A stretch of 64,000 bases of DNA from Adineta steineri (lineage: Eukaryota; Rotifera; Eurotatoria; Adinetida; Adinetidae): NCBI GenBank assembly GCA_905250115.1, contig CAJNOI010000034.1, positions 112,532-176,531 of the forward strand, in the 5' to 3' direction. Made by a program: the position numbers and the translations under genes. The notes beneath the pieces were generated by a model, which saw nothing but the letters and a program-made list of their open reading frames with translations, was not told the origin of the DNA and did not search any database. Numbering within the stretch: position 1 is the stretch's first letter; every line of letters begins with the position of its first letter. This document shows, piece by piece, positions 55,401 to 64,000 of this stretch.

Positions 55401-56134
55401 AAAATAATTTAAATAAATATATATCTATATACTTAATAATTAGCATTTTCGATAGATATGGTTATTATGAATGGTGAAATAAAGTTGCAGATTATTGTAC
55501 GCTTACCGTGTTTTTCTCGGTTAAAGACTGATCGTCAAATGAACAGTGAAATTTCGTCAAAAATGATGTTTTTAACGCGCGTCTGCGATCATAAAAGTAA
55601 CGTCTTTAGCCATTAAACGATTAAATTTAAAATTTACAACGATTTTGGTATAGGAAATGAGATTATATCAAGGTTATCTCTAAAATTGAGAAACCATTTG
55701 TAAGTCTGATTAACATAATACAGTCTTCATGTAGTTCGATTCATAGAGTAAGCGAGTGTAATCCGATTTATCGATATCTTTTACGAGGTTTATTGGACAG
55801 AGCATAGAGTTTGAAGCAAATACCAGCAGTTTAAATGATTAAGATGGGATCGCATAGGTGAACACGTTCCACGATCATTACTGAACTCAAACAAGAACCC
55901 AACAACACATCAATTTTTATCCGATTATCAGAGTGTAATTTTACCGATCTCTGTTACAAAATCTGAACACAACCATATTTTTTTTCTTTTTTGCATGCAT
56001 AATCTCGCTTGAACGAACAAATACAGGCTAGATCAGATGATCTGATTCGAGATTTACTTTACACGATTCTCTCACTATTTTTCTTTTCAGATTTAGTTTA
56101 TTAAGTTTTTAGTAGTTTTGAAACTAACATAAAC
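55401..56134. other. Upstream region of the NRPS gene
   Basis: Noncoding sequence with less extreme AT content than the preceding 9 kb, which probably contains the NRPS promoter and 5' UTR. A TTCTTTTCAG ends near 56090, about 45 bases before the start codon, and is a good splice-acceptor match, either for a 5' UTR intron or for SL trans-splicing. Confidence 0.5.
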
Positions 56135-59100
56135 ATGACTGCTCCATACTATATACTGGAACAATTGTTTCGCACAATTCAACTACATCCACAAAAAGTG
56201 GCGGTAGCACTTGATGATCAAATGTGGACGTACAGCGAATTAGTGGAACAAATCAAACGCACAACCTATTATCTGCATCGTTCGAACTTTGTTCGAGGTC
56301 AGATCGTTTATCAGTTTGTCGAACGAAGTCTGGAAATGGTTTCTGGGTTATTTGGCATTATATGCGCGGGTGGTGTGTACTGTCCATTAAATCCCACAGA
56401 TCCATATGAACGGATTACTTCGATTCTCGAACAATTACGAGGTTCGTGCGTTTTGATACATCAAAAAACCAGCCATCAATTCCCTACAACAAATTCAATC
56501 AAACAATTTATTATGCTAGACGAGATTCTTTCTCCATTATCGGATGTAGAAGACATAGAAGAGCTTCCAGATTGCGAAGAACAAGGTGATGCTCTTATTA
56601 TTTGCACATCTGGTACAACTGGTCGGCACAAAGCTGTAGTTCATTCTTTTCGAAGCTTGTCAACTAGCATTCGTGCTTTTAGTCAATGGGACCTTCACGT
56701 GTACACTAGTCAAGATCAGGTGCTACAGGTTGCGGCGTGTTCATGGATTTTACATATATCCGAAATCATGTTACCACTAGTTGTTGGTGGCACACTTGTG
56801 TTGCTAAGACCGAATGATCATTTAGATATGGACTATTTTTCTCAAACTCTGATACAACAACAAGTGACGACAATTACAATTGGTCCTGGGATAACTCAAG
56901 CTCTCACCAATTACTTTGAGAAAACCCAACGACTGGCTACTCTGCAGTTTGTACGCAATGTGATCATAGGCGGTACCTCAGAAATCTCCATTTACTTGTA
57001 AAAGAATGCTTTTCTAATTGATTTCCATATCATTTAGGCGAAGCCATGAAGCCTCAACAACTAGTGAAGTTAGTCGGTGTGTTACAATCGTTTGATATCA
57101 AAGTATGTACCCAGTATGGTATGACTGAATGTAATGGGGCTCTGGGCGGTCGGTTACTTAGTTTCGATGATGGTTTTGTACCTATGGGTTATCCACTTCC
57201 TGGTTATCGATGTTTGCTCATTGATAAACAAGGGCAGACCATAAACAGTACGAATAGATCCAGTAAAATTGCTCAACTGCATATAGGAGGTATGAAGTGT
57301 TTTCTTTTCAATCCCTACTAAGAATGGTCTTTCGATTGTTTCATCGTAGGATCAGCCCTATTTAACCGTTACTACAATGATCCAGAGCGAACTGATAATA
57401 TGTTTGTTACTATTGATAACCAGATTTATATGAAAACAGGTGACTTAGCTCGATATAACGAACGAGGCGAACTAGTACATGCTGGACGTATTGATTTTCA
57501 AGTTAAAGTGCATGGTCAAAGAGTGGAAACAAGCGAAATTGAAAATACAATAATCACTTGGTCTCCAGACAAGATCTCTAACTGTCTTGTCACCAAAGCT
57601 CCACAGAACGATGATTTTCTTGTTGCCTATGTAGTCTCGAATGACTCACAGATCGATACAGAAGAACTTCGACAACACTGCAGCAAATATCTTCGGCAAT
57701 ATATGGTTCCATCTATATTTATTGTATTAGAAAAGCTGCCATTGAATGTCAATGGAAAAATCGATCGTAAGAACCTTCCCATACCAGACTTTTCAGTTCT
57801 CGCAACGGTTGCTAATGATCGCAGATACATAGAACCAAAGGGAAAAGTCGAAATACTTGTGCATTCGCTGTGGTCTGAAATATTGGGTCATAGTCGAATT
57901 TCGACAATTGCAAACTTTTTTAGCATTGGTGGTCATTCTCTTCTATTTATTCGAATCTATCAACATTATCGAACGTTATTTAATTGCGATAAGGAAACAA
58001 TAAATATTCGAACATTCCTTGACCATAATACTATAGCTGAACATGCAAAACTACTAGAAAATATTAAGATCAATAATATACAAGCGAAACAATGGCGCGC
58101 ACTACATATTAGTCAATGTAAGGCATATAGAAACACTTCTGCAGCAGGATACAATATTTTTCTCCTAATCTATAGGTATTGCATCATATGCTCAAGAACG
58201 CATATATCTTGATGAGAAAATGCGTTTTCCTGGAAAAGTTGCCATTTACAATGAGCTGGATGTTCTTCAGGTTACAAAAGGTTCATTATCAGCGGATCGT
58301 TTATTGCAAGCTCTTCGTTGTATCCTAAGCAAACATAAGATATTAAGAACTTCTCTAGTTTTCAACAACGATGATAGTACTTTAGAACAATCTATCACTG
58401 ATAAACATCTGACATTTGCATTGGCTGCCGATCAAACATTCAAAGGTGAAACTGATCTTCACAGTATTATTTTACAAACAAGTACTAATCCTAATTTGTT
58501 CGATTTATCAAGTGGTCGTGTTTTTTATTGTCAAATTCTCAGACAACACACGATATCGGATGAAAATAATGATAAAGAAATTATTACAAATTCTGATGTT
58601 CTCGTTATCGGCTTTCATCATGTTGCAATTGATCAATCAAGTGTCTCAATTTTTCTAAATGATCTATGTAATACTTACAATAGTAACATGACATGGATAG
58701 ATGATGAAGAATCATTACAATATATTGATTATAGTGTTCATGAGCGCCTAATCGACACGACACCATTGCGTGAGTTTTGGCGTTCTCAACTGAATGGATA
58801 CAATCAAGAATGTCGATTGTTACTACCAGTTGATCGGCATTTCTTATATAGTGATCAACGATCTGGATATGCTTCCATTGCTCATATCTCATTTGATAAT
58901 GAGGTTTCGACATCATTTCTTGATTGTGCATCTTCCCATCAAGTCACACCATTTCAACTATGTCTAGTTACATTCTATGCCTTTCTTTTCAAGCTAACAT
59001 ATAGACAAAATGATTTATGTATTTCTTGTCTCAATGCTAATCGATACAGAGCTGAATTACAGAATATGATTGGAATGTTTATTTCAACATTACCATATCG

Positions 59101-62100
59101 TATTCAAGTTGATTCTGACTGGTCATTTGATGAACTTGTCGAACATGTGCGAGAAAAATGTGTATCAATTCTTGAACATTCTCATTATCCACTACAGCAT
59201 ATTCTTACAGACTCTCAACTGAAACAGTCAAACGTTCCATTTCTTGAAACAGCGCTCAATTTCATCACTCTCTCCGAAAAGAGCCAATGGTTTATTGACA
59301 CTGCAACGTTGGAACAATTACCAATGGAGCAATCTTATGGTGCTGCTAAATTTGATTTTGCGTTGACTAGTCTTTATAATCCAACATCAGATGATAGTAA
59401 ACTATCATTTTGTCTAACCTGCTCGCGTGATCTATTTGATGAGACAACAGCTATAATCATAGCTCAACGATTAAAACATCTTGTCAATCTACTTTTTTCA
59501 TCGAAATCAATTTCCGATGAAATTAATCCAGGTCTTACATCAATATCAAAACTTAACTTGATTTTACCGGCAGAAGCTCGAGAAATTGAAGATGTCATCT
59601 TTTGTCGACAACAGAATATTGTCAATGACGGTAAGTTTGTATAATTCTTTTCTCCTATATTTTTGTTTATAAAGAAACAGATAATCCATGATGAATAATC
59701 TGTAAAAATCTTGAGAACGTGGGTGTGGGTGTAAAAGAAGTAGAGACTCACCTACACCCTCGATATATATGATAAACAGAAATACAAGAGAAAGAATAGA
59801 AAAAGAGACGACTTAATCGATAGATAAATAAAGATGTCATATCATCGTAGACAATTTTTTTTAATTATTTAAGTGAACCTTTATGAATCAGATAAATAAC
59901 TTTGATTTACTAATTGATAAAGGAAATTTAGATAGAACTCACAAGAGTATTCACTAAGTCAATCGGCTGAATTATTTGCACTAGAATAATATTAATACTT
60001 TTTGTTAGAATTTTACAAGTTTGCCGGACTTTTTTAATGTCAGTAACTGATGAAAGAAACAATGGTTCGGCATGCACACTGGATTTCTATTAGCATGATG
60101 CAAATGCTAATAGCATCCATGAAAAAACAATACTGTTCTCTTTCTAAAACATGAATTCTCAAAAGTGAACTACACTTCTTTTCTTAAAACAGTCGTCAGT
60201 CTCTCCATTATGCTAACGTCCGTTTAATAAGAGTGCTGAATTATTGTTTTACTAATACAAACCAGCATAAAACTGTTACATAATATTATGGATGCGCATA
60301 GAAAGTTTCAGAACAAAATCATCTCATCGGATCCCGTTGAGACTCGCAATATCCACCGATTTTTATAGCAAAATTCGATTGGATTCCGATATTAGACCTT
60401 TCGTCTTAGGAAATATCAAAATACTTTTTTTAGTGCTAGTCTAAAATATTAAAGCATTCTTACCCTTCATACTAAGACAATACTACTAATACAATTTATT
60501 TCAGTTAAAAAAACGATTAGACAAAAAGTGACTAAAATATTGATATCAAGCATCATTTGACTATCTAGCTTTTACATTATAATTAATTAAGCTCTCATTA
60601 TTCTAGCACCAGCATCATTTGCACAAGCTCGTATTTGGCTTGATGANNNNNNNNNNNNNNNNNNNNNNNNNNNNNNNNNNNNNNNNNNNNNNNNNNNNNN
60701 NNNNNNNNNNNNNNNNNNNNNNNNNNNNNNNNNNNNNNNNNNNNNNCATGCTATTTGATAGGTTCAAGTTCGACATAAGAACTTTATTAATTCAACACTA
60801 GCTTTGATTCGGATGAATACACTACATGAAAATGACATTGTAATTCAAATAGCTAGCTCAACGTTTGACGCGCATGTACAGGAAACTGTAGGATCTCTGA
60901 TCTGTGGAGCAACAATAGTCATGCTACATCCACAAGGTAATATGGATTTTCAATATATCAATCATGTTTTACATGACAAACAAGTGACGTATTTGATCGC
61001 GGTTCCGACTTATCTCAATCATTTATGTGACTTTCTCAAACAAAATAGACTTCCTCCATGGATACTAATGAGAAATATTTGCTGCGTCGGTAAGTTGACT
61101 AAGAGCATGCGAAATAAAATGAATATTGATTAATTTATCAACGTAGGTGAATCTGTATCATCAGTTTTCAGCCAGGGACTGATGCAGTTTGCTGCACAAT
61201 CCTGTCACATTTGGAATTCGTACGGTCCTGCGGAAGCCACACTTGGAACTACATGTCACCTAATTGATGTAGTCTCTCACATGTATGATCTTCCAATTGG
61301 CAAACCACTGCCTCGTTACATATGCTTACCTCTAAACAGCTTTTTGCAATCTGTTGTGATTCAGGAAGAAGGAGAACTGTTAGTGGGAGGCGTGGGTGTG
61401 TTTGCTGGTTATCTTGATCGTAATGACTTAACTGCAAAAGCTGTTCTTGAAGTAGATGGTGAATTGTTTTATCGAACAGGTGATCTTGTTACAATCGATA
61501 ACAATGGTCTTCTTCATTATCAAGGAAGAAAAGATCATCAAATCAAATTACATGGGCAAAGAATTGAACTTGGTGAAATCGAACGATGTCTCCTCAACAT
61601 CACATCCACCTCTGCTTGTGTTGTTATGAAATGGAATGATGATTATTTAGTTGCTTATGTTCAAAGTTGTAATGTTAATGAACAGGAATTGCGTGAACAT
61701 TGTCAATCTCATCTTCCACCACATATGATTCCATCTCTCTTTATCATACTTGATAAATTACCTTTGAATCAAAATGGAAAAGTAGACAGAAAACAACTTC
61801 CTTCACCCGACTTTTCATTATCGACTTTATTATCATCCGATAAGTCTGATACTCCTCTTAATCAGTTCGAAGAACGTATACACACTATTTGGTGTGAAGT
61901 TCTTCATTGTAATGAAAATTACATTTCTAGAACTACCAGTTTTTTTAGTGTTGGTGGTCATTCACTTTTATTTATTGAACTTTATCATCATTATCAATCA
62001 GCATTTAACTTTGATACTCATTCACTCTCAATTGGTCCCTTTCTTCAGCAACCAACTATTCGACAACATGCACAACTACTTCTGACACTTCCATCCAATG

Positions 62101-63002
62101 ATACACAGACAACACGATGGCACACACTACATATCAATCAAGGTAAAACATTTTTAAATTAAGAAACATCCATCGAATATATAAACCCACTGATTTCTCT
62201 TACAGACATTACTTCTTTTACTCAGGAGGGCATCATTCTCGATGAACAAGTTCAAATTTTACATGAAATTACTACCTATTCGAATTTTTTCGAGCATCCG
62301 TTTGTTGTGATCAATGAAAGTTGTGATAATGTTTTGTTCATTTTGCCGCCTGGTAACGGTGGCGCCGAAAGCTACTTCAATAACATTGTGCCTTATTTAT
62401 CCCAATATAAACTGGTAATATTCAACAACTACTATCTTGATCTTCAAGCAAAAAATATGGGAAAAAGCTTCTCGTTTGAGGCATTGGCTCCTGTATACAT
62501 AAAGTATATAAAAGAAATCCAACATGATGGTCCATATAACTTTCTAGGCTGGAGTTTTGGCGGTGTTTTATCGTTTGAACTTTCTCGCCAATTGATTAAT
62601 GCTGGTGAGAAAGTTGGTAATATTTTTATGATCGACTCATTCTTTAATGCACGCAAGGCTTCTTTTGAAATTGGCAAACTAGATAAAGTAGACATCGTCG
62701 ATACAATAAATTATTCTTATTTACCGGTGATCGACAATGAACCATTTGGATTAAATATAACCAACAGAAATACAAACATTCTATTGTTTAAAGCTAACAA
62801 GGTGGATGACAACTTGACATTGGATAATCAGTTAGAACTATTTTCATACTACACCAATACATCATTTAATAATCTTGACACACTAGTGAATCATGAATAT
62901 ATCCAGTTATTTCAAATGTATGACGATGGCCATTTCTCTTGGGTATTTAATGAAAAGCAAATTCTCAACATGTGCAATTATGTAGCAAGTGTATTAAAAT
63001 AA
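56135..63002 (+). CDS. Nonribosomal peptide synthetase, A-T-C-C-[gap]-A-T-TE
   Basis: Assembly-line enzyme activating and condensing carboxylic monomers. Exons, all in phase: 56135-56972, 57038-57289, 57350-58117, 58176-59630, 60607-60646 (cut by Ns), 60762-61089, 61147-62142, 62206-63002. A1: TSGTTGRHKAVVH (about 157), YGMTECNG (306), KTGDLARY (391), NGKIDRKNLP. T1: FFSIGGHSLLF with the phosphopantetheine Ser (about 560). C1: starts IASYAQERIYLDE, catalytic HHVAIDQSS (767-775). C2: only its first residues, APASFAQARIWLD, before the gap. A2 resumes after A3 at VQVRHKNF, then ASSTFDAHVQE, YGPAEAT, YRTGDLV, NGKVDRKQLP. T2: FFSVGGHSLLF. TE: type I thioesterase with GWSFGG, MIDSF and DDGHFSW supplying Ser, Asp and His. 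No stops or frameshifts outside the gap. Module 1 has no leading C, so it is a loading module. The start ATG is the first in frame. Likely horizontally acquired in an ancestor, with introns gained since. Confidence 0.9.
59716..59762. repeat. Telomere-like inverted repeat (copy 5) in an NRPS intron
   Basis: GTGGGTGTGGGTGTAAAAG faces GACTCACCTACACCCTCG across about 12 bases. It lies in the 976-bp intron that separates the two condensation domains, by far the longest intron of this gene. Confidence 0.65.
60647..60746. other. Assembly gap of 100 N
   Basis: Exactly 100 undetermined bases, the usual placeholder for a gap of unknown size. The gene enters it 13 residues into a condensation domain and leaves it within an adenylation domain after the A3 motif. 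A full copy would need most of a C domain and the first part of an A domain, far more than 100 bp. Confidence 0.95.
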
Positions 63003-63608
63003 ATAACAAAGAGAATAAATACGATAAACTAGTAATCAATTAACCTACAAAAAAAGAAAGAAAATTTTCAATTTATTTTAGTTTTATTTACTGTTAAATG
63101 TATTATTTTAAAATCATGAATATATACGTTTCTTGAACAGACAATAATCATTTTAGTTTGATTCTCCTAAATTATCTTATTTTTTGTTAGTTATTTTTGA
63201 TTCTCATTCAAAATCTAATAAATATTGGTATTATCACTCCTGAAACATCATAAACAAGATTAAATAGAAATAAATGAAATACGTGCACTGTATCACTTAA
63301 TATTAAAGAACTACTATTCATTCTGATTTTAACGTGTTCATAGTATCATTATCTTTCTGATTACTATTAAATTTTAATTAAAAAAAGACATATATTTTTG
63401 CACCGTATTTTATTGAGAATGCTCAGTACTTTTTCCATCTCATGTTCAGTATGTTTTGCTCAGTGAAATATTATTTTGTGCGTAGTATATAATTCGAATT
63501 GCACAGTAAACAATTCTAGAAAACTCAGTATTCAATTATTTTTTGCTAAACCAGTAATTTTTTCTTGTTCAGTATATCATCATTTATTTCAGTAAAATAG
63601 TATATTGG
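63003..63608. other. NRPS 3' flank
   Basis: AT-rich sequence after the NRPS stop with possible polyadenylation signals (AATAAA near 63015). No gene or recognised repeat is seen before the SINE-like insertion. Confidence 0.5.
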
Positions 63609-63828
63609 TAAGTAATACATAGGATAGTCCGCCAGGGCTTGCAATCCGCACGGACGAAACCAAATATGCAATGACTCAGCCGAGTGAATCCAACTGGCGT
63701 CCACGAACAAACGGCTGAAGTGCTTCCATCAATGTTATCTTTAACTTTGTTATCTTCAATTCTGATTGTTATCCTTAACTTTGATTGAGTAAAAAGCTAT
63801 TGATTGATTGATTGATAAGTAATACATA
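63609..63828 (+). mobile_element. SINE-like retroposon with 13-bp target duplication
   Basis: A 194-bp body (63622-63815) is flanked by the perfect direct repeat TAAGTAATACATA (63609-63621 and 63816-63828). The first 100 bases are unusually GC-rich for this window; the 3' part is AT-rich and ends in a TTGATTGATTGATTGA simple-repeat tail, as in many SINEs. GGCTTGCAATCC near 63637 loosely resembles a pol III B box (about 8 of 11 positions); no good A box was found. A GTCCG...CGGAC stem lies at the 5' end. No protein is encoded. The duplication makes retroposition very likely; the family is unknown. Confidence 0.75.
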
Positions 63829-64000
63829 ATCTTTGAATCAGTAGTGCTTTCTTGGTATTTGGTGGCCAACCATGACGTCATTTTTCACCAATTGTAATAC
63901 CCTTAGCAGCAGATGATGGCTTACAGTAGTTTAACTTGATTTCAACGCCCACAGCATGTTTACACATAAGCTCAGTTGTCTGATATAAAGAATATTTATC
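63829..64000 (-). pseudogene. SWIM zinc-finger / MULE-type transposase relic (partial)
   Basis: Read on the minus strand from the window edge, one frame gives TTELMCKHAVGVEIKLNYC, then PSSAAKGITIGEK, a TGA stop where Arg would fit, and RHGWPPNTKKALLIQ. This resembles the SWIM zinc finger and downstream segment of MULE-like transposase-derived proteins (CKHxxGxAxRLK, then a GQKRKRGRPxKxKKAL block). The upstream Cys residues would lie beyond the window. The stop and changed basic residues show it is broken. The SINE-like element inserted directly at its 3' side. Confidence 0.55.

Noticed and set aside
60619..60801. 60-aa frame running through the N gap
   Set aside because: Artefact of translating Ns; the flanking true frames are the NRPS exons, in different registers.
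63622..63725. Possible self-cleaving ribozyme in the GC-rich head of the SINE-like element
   Set aside because: The CGAAAC motif suggested a hammerhead, but no CUGAUGA core is paired with it and the stems do not fit; an HDV-like fold could not be built by eye.

Overview
The window looks like a bdelloid rotifer nuclear genome (Adineta/Rotaria type). The evidence is AT-rich DNA, very short GT-AG introns (mostly 44-70 bp), animal housekeeping genes (kinesin light chain, SRP72, ASCC2, SAP130, GALK2, a CHP-like EF-hand protein), an F-box/LRR gene of a type frequent in bdelloids, and NRPS and type I PKS genes of the kind bdelloids carry as accessory or horizontally acquired genes. Short interstitial stretches resemble the bdelloid telomeric hexamer TGTGGG. 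The species is inferred from content, not searched.

Layout. 1-4.2 kb: mobile-element debris (mariner-type terminus, telomere-like hairpin), then an F-box gene with eight leucine-rich-repeat exons in a strict 141-bp exon+intron register. 6.4-36.8 kb is a compact core block: kinesin light chain (+); a large polyprenyl-synthetase fusion protein (-), SRP72 (-) and ASCC2 (-) lying head to tail; a CHP-like gene (+) nested inside an ASCC2 intron; SAP130 (+); GALK2 (+); and a long unidentified coiled-coil gene (+). Many exon joins were checked by hand: the full models for SRP72 (678 aa), ASCC2 (728 aa), SAP130 (804 aa), the polyprenyl synthetase (963 aa), KLC (517 aa) and CHP (236 aa) close in phase. 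Small non-autonomous DNA transposons sit in several introns.

36.8-64 kb is an accessory block: AT-rich intergenic DNA, a heavily decayed type I PKS (41.1-46.0 kb), about 8 kb with nothing recognisable, an unidentified coding relic (54-55.4 kb), and then an NRPS gene (56.1-63.0 kb) with domain order A-T-C-C-[assembly gap]-A-T-TE. A 194-bp SINE-like insertion with a perfect 13-bp target duplication and a broken SWIM-zinc-finger transposase relic close the window.

How the parts relate. ASCC2 and SRP72 are only 90 bp apart on one strand, and the SRP72 start codon directly follows a CAG splice-acceptor-like sequence, as expected for an operon resolved by spliced-leader trans-splicing. The NRPS appears to be a working secondary-metabolite enzyme (all visible catalytic motifs intact outside the gap), but its first adenylation domain lacks the Asp that normally binds an amino-acid alpha-amino group. 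Five telomere-like hairpins are all outside the core block, in the gene-poor or accessory parts, which suggests that these parts are (or derive from) subtelomeric-like territory.
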